This document shows, piece by piece, positions 12,460 to 26,055 of a stretch of 64,000 nucleotides of DNA. Under the pieces are notes generated by a model that did no database searches, had not been told where the DNA came from, and saw only the letters and a list, made by a program, of their open reading frames with translations. A program made the position numbers and the translations under genes. Numbering within the stretch: position 1 is the stretch's first letter; every line of letters starts with the position of its first letter. Source of the stretch: Lumnitzera littorea (Eukaryota; Streptophyta; Magnoliopsida; Myrtales; Combretaceae); contig JAMXBB010000011.1 in assembly GCA_024138015.1 (NCBI GenBank), forward strand, positions 39,049,068 through 39,113,067, in the 5' to 3' direction.

Positions 12460-14900
12460 GTTAATGCTAGGTCTTCTAATGCTTTACATATCCCTTCAAT
12501 ACACTCCTCTAGTACCTCCTTGCTAAAATGTTGGCTCAAATTCTACAAATTAATCTTCTAACTTAAGGCTTTGTAGTAGTCATACAAAATCTGCTTTAAT
12601 ACCTACACATTTGAAACATTGGCCTTCACAAAAAATAATAAGTCATCAGCAAATAGAAGATGGGAAATAGTAGGGTATGTTCTTTCGATCTTCATTCCAC
12701 TAAGTCTCTTATCCTCGATTGCTTTCTTAATATTCCTTGACAACACATCTACAACCATGATAAATAGGTATGGAGACAAAGGATCCCCTTACTTAAGCCC
12801 TTTAGGTAGATTAATTTGAATTGTAATTTTTCCACGGACTAGGATTTTATAAGAGATAATTATTACACATTCCATCACCAAAATGACCATTTGTCCCAAA
12901 AACTAAGTCTATTTAAGACTGCTCTCAAGAAATCCTATTCAACTCTATCGTAAGCTTTGTTCATGTCAAGTTTTAGGGTATGGTATATCTTGTTGCTAGA
13001 TGACTTGGTCCTAAGGAAGTAGAAGGCTTCATAAGCTATAATAGTGTAATTGTATGTTACTCAACCCAACACAAAGGCATTTCGAGGATCAGACACTAAA
13101 TTATGGAGCATTGGTTTTAGATGATTAACTAAGACTATTGAAGTAATTTAAAACTAAAATTGCATAGGCTTATGGGGTGATAGGGCCCTACCTCTTGAGG
13201 GGATGAGATTTTAGGGATAAAGACGATGCTAGTTTGATTCAGAGGCGAGGGAACAATACTTGTATTGAAGAATGTTTGGACTGCATCCACTATGTTCGAT
13301 TCCATAATATGGTAGTAACATTGATAAAGATCCTTGATAATCTATCTAAGCCAAGAGCTTTGAGAACTTCGATTCCTCGACCATAATAAGCTTGCTCAAA
13401 GAATTGTTCATTTCATTTGTAACCAGCATAGGAATCAAATCAAGTACACTTCCCCAATCCTTGTACCCATCAATGCTAAACAAACTAACATAGAATATGT
13501 GGGAAGTCTCCATTATGTCTTCCTCATCCCCTAACCAAATGTCGTCATCATCCTTTAGCCTTAGAATTTTGTATTTGTATCCGTGCATCAATGTTGATTA
13601 ATTGAAATATTTGGTGTCCCTATTCGCCTCTCTTAACCAATTAATGCTAGGGCATTAGTGCCAATGTAACTCTTCCCTTCTCCATAGCAATTCCAATTTT
13701 TTTTTTTTATTAACTCCTTTTCTTAGTTTCTGTTCATTTGACCCCCTAAGTTTTGAGTCTCCTTCAACTCATCCTGGATTTTCTTGATTTCTTTCTTGTT
13801 GTTTGGTAATGAAAATTTACTCCATTCTTTTAATTTTATTTTGAATGCTTCAACTTAAATCTTTGTAAGAAAGGACATTTGTTTAGTGGGTCTTCTTTCC
13901 AAGTCTTTGATATAGTTTCACCATAATGTTCCGAGGTAGTCTACATGTTTTCAAATTTGAAACATCTCTTTCCCACTTTGTTAGAGAAACAAAAGTTTAA
14001 AATTAATGCCACATAGTCTAAACCTACCATTTCACTGTAGGTTAGAACTATCCTTGGATGCTTGATCGTCTATTCATCAAACCTTAATGTTTTGTCTATT
14101 CATTCTAGGACTATGCTATCGTTTTTTTGTCTTGTTTAATCGTGTGTACCATGGTCCTTTGAAGTTTAAATCATTTAGGTTTGAATTTGTAATCATAGTG
14201 CATAATTGCTTCATTAGTTTACTACATTGTGGATTGCCTCCTTCTCTTTCGTGATTGTACATGATCTCATTAAAATTGCTAATACAAAGCCATAGTTCAA
14301 AAATGGTAGATCATTTCCAATTCACGATAAAAATCTTACTTGTAGATTGGATCAGGGTCTATGTTGATCTAAGAGACATGGGTTAATGGTGATCCATCCT
14401 TCATATATATTATTGATCTTGTATGGTTCTTACTGGAACTATGTATTTGCACCTTAACATCATTAATCCACCAAAGTAGTAACCCGCCTAAAATACTTTA
14501 TGGGGAACATAGAATTCATTGCCAAACTACATTCTCCTTCTTATCTTTGACAAATTTTTTGTATCTATTCTTCATTTTGTAAGAAGCACAATGCTATTAT
14601 GTTTTAAGATGATGTCCTAAAGATGTTGAATTGTTAAGTGAGGCCTCGCTCCTTGATAATTCCAATTTATGCAAATCATGACTCTTGTCTAGCTGATTTT
14701 AATTAGCCACCATAGCCATCCATCATATTTGTTAAGAGTGTTATTAGAACATTTACCAAAGATTCATAAGGAAATTCTGATTGAGATAGGGAGGGAGCAT
14801 TTTTGCTGGTTCTTGAGTTGATTTTCCTTAGCTTCCTACCTCTATTGGCTACTGATTTTTATAAGGAAGATGAGTTAATAGAACCCAAAGAGTTGAATTT
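12455..14900 (-). pseudogene. LINE (L1-type) ORF2, endonuclease and reverse transcriptase
   Basis: Reading the minus strand, the endonuclease remnant comes first (about 14900 to 14000), with pieces like LNDLNFKGPWYTRLN. A linker follows at 13591-13346 with IPMLVTNEMNNSLSKLI. The reverse transcriptase then runs down to 12455. The strongest stretch is GDPLSPYLFIMVVDVLSRN at about 12787-12731, then FADDLLFF at 12656-12633, the catalytic region of plant L1 reverse transcriptases. The frame then reaches ALTNL, where LTR copy A cuts it, and continues at 6147 with RKYLGFA. Stops and small shifts are frequent, so the gene is dead. It would copy its own RNA by target-primed reverse transcription if intact. 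Confidence 0.88.
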
Positions 14901-15399
14901 CAAACATTTTAAGGGCACTCATATTAAGTCATTAGCAAGGCACTTTATGTCTAAGGTTTTGTAAAGCTAGGATTAGGTGAAATGGGGATGCTTTGGTTAG
15001 TGAAAGGAGATTTGGAGATAGACAGGGGTGATTTTAGGAGTTCTACAATGTAAACATTCTTCAGGTTATGTGATGGTAGGTTCATGTTTAATTGTTTAAT
15101 GTATTTAGGGGTGGGCTACGTGTGTGCTTCCTTAGACTAAAGTGTTTTGTGTTGAGATGGAATGGTTGGTGTCTTTCATTTTGAGGCTTGATCTTGGGAG
15201 TTTGCTTTTGGAGGGTTAATGACTTCATCATGGTCCATCTAACTAATGGGAAGTGTATATGTAGGGGATCTTAAAAGAGGTATATATTGGTTGGAGGTTG
15301 CTTGAGATGAAGGAGTTAGGATTAGAGGTCAAGAACTTTGTTGAGTGTTGTTGGGTCTTCTAAAGGGAGGTATGTTAAGTATAGACTCTGATTGACCTT

Positions 15400-16300
15400 G
15401 ATGGTTTAGAGCTTAAGTAGCTTTTGATTTATTTCTTTCACCCTTTTGGGATGTAGCTCTCATTAATATCAAGCTAAACTCATTAAAGGGAACATTTGTG
15501 GAAGAAGATTGCATAGGGGAGGCATTATTAGAGGAGCCATTACCTTCTAACATGGGTTTTATTAAATTAGCCTTTAGCTAGGCCCATATTCTTGAGTACT
15601 TGTTTCAATACTATATGTTGTTCTTGATTCTCTAAATCTACCGCATTTGAAGCATATATTTGCCAACTACTCATACTTAAAGCTTACAAAGTACCTCTCT
15701 ACTCTATTCCTGCTCACCTAAGTAAGTCTTGAGTGGTTACCGATCTACCTCCACTCTAACCCTCAAAAAGCCCCTTATCGCTCTACCCCTCAAGATCGTA
15801 GTTTTACACTCAAGGACCTTTCCTATACTTGCCCTTATCTTCAATGCACTCCCTTCAATCATATAGTTAAGTTTTAGATTATGGATTTACAACTACAGAG
15901 GGTACATTTCTAGTTTGACATCTTTTATATTTTGATATGGTCCCCAAATATTGGCAACAATTAACTTCCCCATCAATGCCCATGACCTATCCTTAATGAT
16001 TCTCAGTTCTACTGCTTCTTAGCAAAGTACCTATAAGTTGGTTTTCAATGCTACAATTTCACAATTTCCATACATTCTCCATGATTTCTTTAGCAATGTT
16101 ATCAAGGTAACCTTGTTCTCAGCTTTTTTTGAGATTATCTTACACATTAGTAGGCACTTGGAAGAGAAGTCCAACTCCAGTCACGTATCAAGCACTATAA
16201 TTGGTGAGGATTCAATTTCAATGCTACTAGCACCACTACAGGGTGAGTTCTTGTTGAACATGTCCATCTACATTAAGAGCAAGAACATATTATAACCAAA
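15400..16300 (-). pseudogene. LINE ORF1 remnant (DUF4283-like region and zinc knuckle)
   Basis: Minus-strand translation shows IGKVLECKTTILRG followed by GFLRVRVEVDR, the usual pattern of the DUF4283-like nucleic-acid-binding part of plant LINE ORF1. It is followed by LANICFKCGRF, the start of a CCHC-type zinc knuckle. The second half of the knuckle is degraded and stops occur. The order (ORF1 upstream of endonuclease and reverse transcriptase on the minus strand) is right for the LINE at 4975-17120. The plus-strand open frame at 16038-16295 is antisense to it. Confidence 0.72.
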
Positions 16301-17120
16301 ACTCAATTTGATAGTAGCCAATCGGCTTAAGAATTGTTATAGATGGCCTAAAAGAGTGTTAACTATAATTAAAGACTCGATTCAACGACACAAAAGCACA
16401 CTAATGACTCAAATAGGTGCAAGTGAGACTAAGGACGAGTGTAACATAGATGATAAATAAGTAAGTTGGAAGAAGGATGATGAAACAAAGACTATACATA
16501 GGATAAAGCTACGAGGTATATTAGCAAATAGATAATGGAGCCTTAAATGAACATTACATGAGAAACATATCTTAGTCTTAATGAGTCCATGTGTGCCTTC
16601 ATTGGACCCTTTAAGCTAGTAACAAATGCAAGAGTTTTAGGCATGCATTATGGGTGATGTTTAAGGTTTCGGGCATGGTGGATAGTAGTCAAGCTTGCAT
16701 TGTGGGTTTAATCAAGGATGACATAATTTTTGCTTAAATTGTGATTTAGGCATTTGTTAGGGATGGGTAAATAGGAGTGGTACATCAAGGTAGTCTAGTA
16801 TCGGGGGATTAGGATTTCAATTAAGGTAGGCATGGAGATTGCAGTCATATTCACATTAGAGTTAGGATTTATAGGGATATGGTTTGTGGTTACACATTAG
16901 GATTTACTAGTGATATTTTGGAAAAGGGGTCACTAGTGTTATAAGGATGTAGGTCTTAAAGCAACAAGAAATGACAGGTAACTTGGGTTTGGTGATAGAG
17001 GCAAGTGATGTGATGAACCCTTGAGGTAGAGGGAGGGCTCTTTGCTATAGAGAGAAAAGCTCTCTCCTCTACAGAGAAAGGATAGTTTTATGTCTCTTGT
17101 TTTGTTAGGGTTTCTAAATT
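16300..17120 (-). mobile_element. Probable 5' region of the minus-strand LINE
   Basis: No open frame. Minus-strand reading near 17085-17030 is rich in CTCT and TCTCTC, as plant LINE leaders often are. Adding this to the coding parts, and leaving out LTR copy A, gives a LINE of roughly 6 kb, a normal L1 length. The 5' end itself is inferred, not seen. Confidence 0.45.
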
Positions 17121-17798
17121 ATGCGAATTAGTTGAGGGTATAGTGCAAATATAAGGAACGTTAGTATAGATAGAATTTAATTAAACCTAATACGTGCTTT
17201 TCAATGTGTTAGGGTAACTTAAAGAATTGAAATAGTAGGAACGAAATTAAATAGATGCAACACGTATCTTGAATGTTTTAAGGTAATAAATGTGGAAAAT
17301 ATGAGTAAAGTGTCTAAAACCTAGTATCAAAGAATGATCAAAGAATTAGGATTTGATTGGCATGTTATCATAAATAATGATTTAAAGTTATATAACTTTA
17401 AATAATTAGAGGCTTATGAAAATATTGAAGATTAAAAGCCGGTATATGTATTTAATCTAGGTAATAATGGGTAAATTAGCAAAGAGTGATCATTTCCTAT
17501 TATTTTTACTTAGTCCACGATTTAATTGCTTGCATAGGGAAAGGATATATTAAATAGGCATATCAGTGGAATCATTCCTAGATTAATATAATTTATTACA
17601 TCAATGTTTAGGAAATGGCCTATCTTTAAATACCAAAATGAGCTTTAGCAATAATGAAGCTCGTAACTCAATTGCTAATGTAACTAGACAAACCAACTTT
17701 AGTAACAATGTAAGACTATATGCATGAGAAATCAGTAAAGGATACGAATGAATAAAGAGCAACCTATCAAATATCAAATAATTAGCTTCAAAAGTTAG
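17121..17798. other. Unclassified sequence
   Basis: No gene recognised. Two related segments occur one after the other (around 17190-17225 and 17255-17290, both with ACGTGC/ACGTAT, then AATGTxTTAxGGTAA), suggesting a small decayed duplication of about 65 bases. Confidence 0.4.
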
Positions 17799-17853
17799 GA
17801 TCGAGCTTGAATTTTCGGTTTTCTTTGATTTTAATTTAATTTCCCACTTTTCA

Positions 17854-17887
17854 ATTAATACTAAATCCTAACCCATTTAGTATTAAT
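17854..17887 (-). other. Stem-loop near the 3' end of LTR copy C
   Basis: ATTAATACTAAAT (17854-17866) and ATTTAGTATTAAT (17875-17887) are perfect complements around an 8-base loop. It is the counterpart of the stem-loops in T1 and in both Tat LTRs. Confidence 0.8.
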
Positions 17888-18520
17888 CTTCAACTAAAAA
17901 AATTAGGAAATTCCAGTTTTTTATTTAGAAAAATTCTTAAAGTTGCCAGTTGATCGAAATCGGGAAAAAGAAAAGAAACCGTAATCAATTGGGTGGATTG
18001 ACTACAATTTGACTACTGGTCTTTGATTTCAACTTAATATAAATAAGAGAATTCCGAATTCGGGGGCTAACTTATTAAACTTAAACGGGTACTACTATCT
18101 ATTTTCCAAAATTAGAATTATTTTTCAAATTATAATATTTTTAAGAAAAAAAAATAAAAACCAAAAGAAAAAAGAACCTAAGTTTCTATATATTTTATCG
18201 TCGCCTTGAATATGCTTATGTACTTGCTAGCTGGGATCAGACGATCGTAGTTTTTTCCAAAAACTTTGGTGTGTTAGTTGATTTTAATTTTAAAAATTGA
18301 TCTAATTTATGTTCTAATGGAATTAGTTTATTAAAAAAAATCTAAATGGTCATAACTTTTGAGTGTTGTTGTTTTAAGAAAAAATGCTCTAACAATCCTA
18401 TTTTTAAAAGGGTCTTTTTTTTAATTTTTATTTTTAAAGAAAAAAACCTTTGTATGTGATAAATCCTTAAATAAGACCAAATCCTAAAAAAAAAAAACAA
18501 TCTTAACATTCCCTAAACTA

Positions 18521-18526
<6 letters not shown>

Positions 18527-18556
<30 letters not shown>

Positions 18557-18690
18557 CTATATTACTACTCTTAAATAGATATTTACTTAAATCAATACTT
18601 AATCTATAAGAAAACGAATGCTAAAAGGAACACTTAAGTTAATATATATATATATATATATTTATAGATATATATATATCTATATCTCTA
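18527..18690. repeat. AT microsatellites
   Basis: Two AT-repeat runs (about 18533-18556 and 18640-18680) inside LTR copy C, in the part that corresponds to the AT runs at 33826-33850 and 47041-47058 of the full LTR pair. Confidence 0.8.
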
Positions 18691-19394
18691 CTTATTAAAC
18701 AATCATCTACCTAAATCATATCATATAATATACTTGATATTTAGAAGAAAACTAATACTAAAAATCTTCTAATATATACATATGTTACGTTATAGGACTA
18801 AGGATAATAATAATATAATATGATTATAATAACAAACTATATAAAAAAAATGTAACACTAAAAATTCCCTAAGCTAAATATATTTATATCTACATTATTA
18901 TAAGTAAATATAATATAATACACTTATCATAAAAAATAAAAATAAAAACTAACCGAAACCGGGTAAGAGGAACTGGACCGATGTATTGAACAAAGGCAGA
19001 TGGATGGATGAGAGAGAGATCTAGGTCGGGGCTCCAATGCACACTAGTCTGGGTCGTCAATAGTAACAATGGAAGCAGCTTAGTACAACAATTCGCGGGT
19101 GTAGTTGCGCACCGAGGATAAAAGGCTGGACTTGATTCTTTGCTGCCACGTGATTCTTTGTTTGCTACAAGTCTGGTGAAGTTTCTGCTAGGAGTTGTTG
19201 TTGCTATCAAGTTCCACGGTCTGTATCCAAAATAGCTCACTTCTTATCGGTTGATATGTATCAGCTGCTATAGGTATGGATGGAGGGTTGATCGGAGTCG
19301 CGGTGTGGACAGTGGCGTTTGTGATTAGATTGAGAAATCAAGGGCTAGGAGTAGCATTGAACATGGTAGTTGCAGTAGTTTAGAATGCTGTAGT

Positions 19395-22300
19395 TGTCAT
19401 GACCCTAAAGGGGGCCTAGTAGGATTGCCTAAAATTTTCATATCATGTGTGCATTTATGATTTGAAAATCATCTTGCAAGTTAGAGATTGCAAGATTCTA
19501 AATAATTAATCACTAAAGCTTTTATTTATTTAACTATAACCACATATATGTGACTATAGATATCCGATAAGCCACAGTCCAATAGAACCGCAGAGAATCG
19601 GTATCCCCTACCAAACAATAAGATTAGGTAGTAAAATTCTAAAACTTAAACTTACTAAAGTCACAAAATTTAAATGTAGAATTAATAACTATATACAAAT
19701 GAACTATATAGTCTATCCTCAGAGTCTAACTTCTATGCATCTCGACGTTGGCACTTAACTCTCGATTCTTAACCCATGCTCGATCATCTAGCAACCTGCA
19801 AGAGAAAACTATTAGAGGGTAAGCTACAAAAGCTTAGTGAGTTAACCCTCATACTATACCAGTAAACAATTTATCAAACAGTTTATTACCAAACCTATGA
19901 ATGCATGAACAAGTAGTATGCCAAACAATATATATGCAGTTGACCGGTACTACATATAACATCGAAATTTAACGCCCTCCGAAGTAAGGGTTGGAGATAC
20001 ATCGGCACTAATCATAACCGGGCTTTGGTATCTGGGTTTTTACCTTCATATCATTATATAGGAATTCCCCGTTTCATAGAATAGGTTTCTACTTCCATCA
20101 GTCAATATTATACAAATAATCAGGTTTAACGGTGACCAGGCTCTCGCAGTCCACGCTCACACCCTATAGTGGTGGTCTCTAGACGCGACCCCCAGCCACC
20201 CACGGTTAGCGTCTCCGGCGCCAGTAAAACCTGTGAGCCAAGGGTAAAGTCTTGTTATACCAATGCTTCTGCACTGTATTAATCAAATCATGTGGGAATC
20301 CATTCCTCCAAGGCCCCTCATTACCAACCGCGTGAGGTGACGGCAGGAACATTATATGCAATGCTTGTGCTTTATGCATGAACTGTTTAATTTTTGTTAG
20401 GTTGAATATAATTAAGTCAATTTATGAGGTGATCAAACAGTATCAACAAATCATTCAAATAATACAACAATCAATTATATAATCACATTTAACAGTATTT
20501 TGCACAATAATCAATCAATATCAGTCACATACATAACCCGAAACCCCATGCATCAAGTTATTAATATTTAATTCATGTGTACTAACTATAAGCACAAAAC
20601 AAGTATAAAGTCATCGGGAGTACTCACTTGGTCATAAATGATGTTAGGGATTGTATTAGTCCAAAGGTAAGTCAGTCTCGATCTCAGGATCACCTAACAT
20701 TAGAGAAATATAGAAAGTAATAAGTTTAAAGATTTAAAAACCTAAACCAGCATGCTAAACCGTACTGTTTACTTAAATCGGTTATTGACTTACCTGAAAT
20801 CATCGATTCGAGTTTTTATTGAATCGCGTATAACTTTTTCGTTTTAGCTCGGATCGTCATGAACTTATAGTCCATTTTGATCGTTTTCGAGTGTATTTTC
20901 TCGTAGCGAGGTCTGTTTTAGACGTTGTGACTTGTAGTTTAAATTGTGATATAAAAATATCATGAAAATTATTATTTAAGTTTAAAAATTATAAAATATT
21001 AATTTTCGCTTTTTCTTAACATATTTATGATTTAATAATTATTTAAATAATATATTTGATATTTTTATTATTTTAAACATATTTTTCCTATATTTGAGAT
21101 TTTCTCATTTTCTTATTATTTATGTATTTCACGATTTATACATACATATATATATCTATATATATTTTCGGTATATTACATATATATGTTATACGCTATA
21201 TGTATGTATTTACTTATTTTATGAAAATAACCATACTCTTATGTACATATATATATTCATGTATTTGTATTTATACATAATAATTTACTTATGTAATTTC
21301 CGAATACTTAAATATATATAAATAATCTACAAATAAATATTCCTATTTTATATATTCGGTATATATATATTTATATAGTATTTGTTATATAGTATGTATA
21401 CTATACATTATACATATATTATGCCATATACCATAAAATATATACTTTATATTATATGTCTTATATACATATATTATTACTTATGAAAATATACTACTAC
21501 ATATATATACTATACGATTACATATATATATATATATGTAGCAAAATAATTATACATGGATACATATATATAACTCACGGTACACACATATACATAGACA
21601 TACTATAGTTATTTAATATAAATACTTAATACTAATCATATGTATACTAAAAGAAAATACATAATACATACTTTTCCATATACCTATGTACATACATGTA
21701 TACATACATAGCCTAATATATGTATATATAATTCAATTTATATGTTTATGCTCATATACATGGACTTAGTAATATTATATGTACAAAATACCATACAAAT
21801 ACTATATTTATACATGTATATACTATATAATATACATCTATACTAGAAAAATAAATGACTTACTTATTTATTTTCTTCTTCTTTTTCTTCCTTCTTTCTC
21901 TCTTTTCCTTCTTTCTTTTTCTTTCTTTCCCTCAAGGTTTGCTTTCTAGATTTTGTGTTTGTGCAGAATTTTTTTTTCTTTTTCCATATTTATATTTTTC
22001 TCTTGCTCACGTGAGTTACTAGCTTAAAATGTAAGCCAAGATAACTTCCAATTAATGAGAACATGACAAAAATTAATCATTTCCATTTTTCTTTTATTAT
22101 ATACTTAACACATGTCCATTTAATCCTCACGTGGGTTGCTTCTTTTAGCTTTCATTTTGTTGATTTTGTTTTTGTTACGTTTTGTGTAGGAGGTGAGATT
22201 GAGTTGAGGAAAGGAAGAAAGAAAAGAGATAAATTAGAAATAGAAGAGAAGGAAAATGAAAATAATTAACAAATATATGTAATTTTTCGAATCACATAAA

Positions 22301-22739
22301 TTATAACGATTCTCCTCATAAATTAATTTTCAAATTTTTGTGAAATTTTATCAATTTAATTGGTACCCGTTACAATTATAATTTTTACAAGTTATGGTAG
22401 CGATTTCGTTAAAATTTCGTGTGAATAGGCGATTTAGTCAAAAATTACATAATTTTATCACTTTTGAGTAATATTTAACTATTTCATCGGTTTATGTTTA
22501 TGATTTTAGGGTTTCGAGCAATTTCGGGTTCAATTTCGATTAATGGTGCGTAAACTAGTTTTAGGGTTTTAGTACACGATTTAGGGTTTCGATCAACTCC
22601 TAAGGTTTTACTACTTATAATATATTTAGATTTATGATTTATTAAATTTTTATCTTACTCGGTTTTAATGACTCTTCAAGTCATTTCTAGTATTAGGGTT
22701 CACTTATACTTTTAAATAGCAAAATTTATGGGGTTTACA
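19395..22739 (+). mobile_element. LTR of family 2, copy D, inside copy C
   Basis: It starts TGTCATGACCCTAAAG and ends GGGGTTTACA, so it has the TG and CA ends of an LTR. Its first 1.6 kb is colinear with copy E at 2126-3740. The host LTR continues on both sides. The flanking five bases, GTAGT and GCGGC, differ at three positions, all transitions, so a decayed duplication is possible but not shown. The middle (21120-21850) is an expanded TATA/TACA region absent from copy E. No primer site, polypurine tract or coding region is present, so it is a solo LTR. The open frames at 21094-21321 and 22063-22269 are incidental. Confidence 0.72.
21120..21850. repeat. TA/TACATA-rich low-complexity region
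   Basis: About 730 bases dominated by TATATA and TACATA steps, within LTR copy D. It probably arose by slippage after insertion, since copy E lacks it. Confidence 0.75.
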
Positions 22740-23635
22740 GCGGCTATACATGGTGAAGCGGTGGGGGGATTATGTTATGTAGATTATGAAGGTTAGGAGC
22801 TCAGTTGGTGGAGTACAGTACCGCGACGGATCAGGGAATTCGCTAGCTAGCTGTCGCGGTGTAGTGTTGTGTGTATGGCATATGGATTGCGTTGTGCAAA
22901 TTGTGGATAGAATGTTGTGAAGTGGACGGCGTGCTCGGTGATAATACGTGGGGTGGTGGCCGTTGTTGATCAACGAACGTAGCTGTTGTTGGTGGACAAT
23001 GATGGACTGTTGCTGGAGTTTAGCGTGAGTGCAGTCCTATGTGTGATTAGTCTGTGTGTTGCATCGCTGATTGGACTGGAAGTTGTCGATTGGTTGCGAG
23101 AGAGAGTTGGATGAAGATGAGGGTCAGCTTGCAGCGTAGAGGATGGTGCACGATTGCTATTGTGGCTATCATCTTTGGCAATTCGTGCTTGTGGCGAAGT
23201 GCTTGGACCGATCGGTGTGTCATGCGCAGCGATTGTGGTTGTTCTATACTGTTGCAGTCAGGGGATGGCAGTATGGTTTGGTGTCAGGTTGAGGATGCGC
23301 TGAAGAGTATGGTTTGTTGTTGTGTAGAGGGTTTGGAGTGCTGAATTGGGATGGGTTGAAGCTGAAAAACTCCTCTTTCGTTTTGGAGTGTATGTGTATT
23401 TATAAATTTAAATCAAATCATATCGAATCGTATCTATTATATCTTAATTAAAAAAAAATTAAACTTGATTCGAATTGTTTATATTAATTCAAATCTAATA
23501 ATAAAATCAAGCTAGATTTGAATATTTTGTAACGATTTAAATTTGAACGAAAAAAAGATTTGATTAAATGTAATCCTGATTGTTCAACTTGCTTTTTGTA
23601 AAAAATGAAAAAGATAAAAAATAAAAAACACATAA

Positions 23636-23720
23636 GTGTCCAGTGGGAGTTGAACCCATGACCTCAAAGTAACTCTATATCAAATATTCCAATGCTTATC
23701 TATTAAACAATTGGCTTAAG
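23636..23720 (-). other. tRNA-like segment of the Tat LTR, copy C
   Basis: Minus-strand reading gives a B-box-like arm, ATGGG TTCAACT CCCAC, preceded by GATAAGCATTGG in the A-box position. It is the counterpart of 32454-32540 and 45665-45755. It lies inside an LTR and lacks a normal anticodon arm, so it is not a working tRNA gene. Confidence 0.6.
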
Positions 23721-23972
23721 TTTTGATTTTTAGTACAATTTAATTATACTTAAAACACACGACTCTCTAAAATAATTATTTGAACTAGGGTAAAACTAAA
23801 ATTATTGACTCTAAAATAATTTACTTCCTAAAAAATCTTTGCAATTTTTTATTTTCTCGTTTTTTTTGTATTTTCATCTTTTTTCAATTTTTATTATTTA
23901 TTTATTTATTTTTGAGTTAAGACCTTAAAACTAAAACTATAGCTGTTAAGAAGAAAAAGTCGAGTATCTACA

Positions 23973-24412
23973 ATAGAGAATGTAAAATGTGAGTAATTGT
24001 AACAGTAGTAGCAAATCATGGTGATAATTTAAACTGATTTTAACGTAGATTATAATTGCAAGGAGTAAAGGATATGGAGTCAGAAGAAGTTATCGGAGAA
24101 TATGTTAGTGGAAGATAACTTGAAGGGTTCAAAAACTAACTTAGAAGGTCTAACACTCCCTACCCCCCGGAAAAAAAAAAAATGGAAACTTAGAAAGTTA
24201 GAAGGGTAACTCAAAAGATTTGAAGTAAGGGTGACTTGAGAACTAAAGGTTATAATGGAAAGGTAGTACTCTTAATTCTCCTGAATAATAGACTAGTAGC
24301 CACTATAACTGAATATATGGTTGGTGATAGATACACAAATACCCATCACCTTTTTTGTGGAAGCTTGGAATGCAATATTTTCTAAGAATAAACTAGTTGT
24401 AAGGGGGTAGAG
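23973..24412. other. Unclassified spacer
   Basis: No gene or element recognised between LTR copy C and LTR copy B. It contains a short run of C, G and A at about 24163-24181. Confidence 0.5.
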
Positions 24413-25178
24413 TATAAGACCTCGTAAATTAGTATTAAGATAATAGCATCTAAAATTTTTAAGGCAACATGAAATGTTCTTTGTTAAGCTCAAGATAAGC
24501 AATATGAACATAAAAATTAGTTGAAATTACCTCATGAATTTGGATGTTGAAAATAAAACAATAATATAATAAAAAAAAGTAAACTACAGTCATATTATTC
24601 ATTTCGACAATTAATAAGCACCTAGAGATAAATTGTGTAAATAATAAAGTTAATAGGATTATATGAAATAATATTCGAGAAATATGTATATATATTAATT
24701 ATATTTAAAATGTAAGAGGTATACTCGAAGTTGATGGAAATAGTATTATACCTAAACAAACTAGACTATAAATAATGACTAATTAAAGAAGAAAAAAATG
24801 CTTACACACATAGTATGTATAGGAAGTTAGTCATAGCAGTAGTGGGGATCAATATATGAAATCATGGAGCTAAAGTTTGACACCTAATATTAATTATAAA
24901 ATTAACGAAACAATGAAGATTACACATCTTGGTTAAATACATGATGCTTACCACTTGCAAGAGTCTATAAAAAGCCTCGAATATCACTCAAATAGAACTT
25001 TAGAGAATTTGTAACACTAACAAAATAAGAAAACTTAGAAGGGATAAAAAAGGAAATAGGATAAAATTGGGAAATTATAGTGATTATTTTAGTTGAGTAA
25101 AGTTTGTACATCAACCAAAGACTTAATGCTTGACCACCACTACGCTTGGATGGAGCACCACTCGATAAGGCTTACCAA

Positions 25179-26006
25179 CATGCTATTAAGTTCTCTTCAT
25201 AAATTTTGATGATAACAAAAAGAGTATATATTTGCTAATGAATCTAGTTAAGAGTGTAGGAAAAGTGTTTTAAAACAATTTAGAAACTCCTGATTTAAGG
25301 TCAAGTTAGAGAGTTCAGTATGTTTTATTTAAGTTGGATAGAACCTTGGTTCAAGAGTTAGAAACATAGTACAATAGTAAAGTTTAGAGAGTTCATTTGT
25401 AGTTTAGAAAATCAAGTTAGTACATTGTTAGAGACTTGATCAAAAGGTTGGTCTGGAAGACTTTAAATAACAAGTTTGGAGCATAATTATTTACAAGTTG
25501 GATTTAAACTCAAGATTAAAGACCCATCTCCATTTTCTTGAGTGTATTTAGTTAATACACTCAATTCCGTTCCATATAAGTTGGATTAAAATCCACAGGA
25601 CTCAATCTTAATGAAGGATGATTAATTTGTTAAGATTGAAAATTTAGTTTTTCAAGTAGTAGATCAATAAAAAACTTATGTTAGATTTATCTCAGATTTT
25701 GTAGGTAGCATTAAGTGGTTTTAATTCTAAAGCTCCAAAAATATGAAGTCTAATCAAATTATAATGGGAATTTCATGAGAGTATAATTTCTCTGCATTTT
25801 GATACGGTTGTGTTTTGAAGAGTTGGCTGTTGTCGAGCTATGAATCTACATAAGTTACAAGATATTTCTTAGAAATAAATATATCACGACTAATGATTAT
25901 AAGGAAGATATAGAACATATTACAGTAATCTTAGATAAGGCTCGATTTTTGGACTAAGTTAGATAAGTAATAAGTTTAAAAGAATTGGGATAAGCTTTAG
26001 TATTAA

Positions 26007-26055
<49 letters not shown>

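Larger units (their letters stand above)
17799..23972 (-). mobile_element. Tat-type solo LTR, copy C, interrupted by copy D
   Basis: The sequence is the reverse complement of a Tat LTR related to 32151-34689. Its LTR-sense start corresponds to TGTAGATACTCGAC (23972 downwards). The tRNA-like segment lies at 23636-23720, the GC-rich middle at 22740-23370 and 18960-19390, and the stem-loop at 17854-17887; the end corresponds to GCTCGATCC at about 17799. Copy D (19395-22739) interrupts it. Without D it is about 2.8 kb. The GC-rich middle gives open frames at 18890-19240, 22770-22973 and 23054-23344; the matching part of the intact LTR pair also gives such frames, so these are not genes. No clear target duplication was found. 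Confidence 0.78.

Noticed and set aside
18890..19240. 116-codon minus-strand open frame
   Set aside because: It lies in the GC-richer middle of the Tat LTR copy C; the matching part of the paired LTRs also gives chance open frames, and no protein motif is present.
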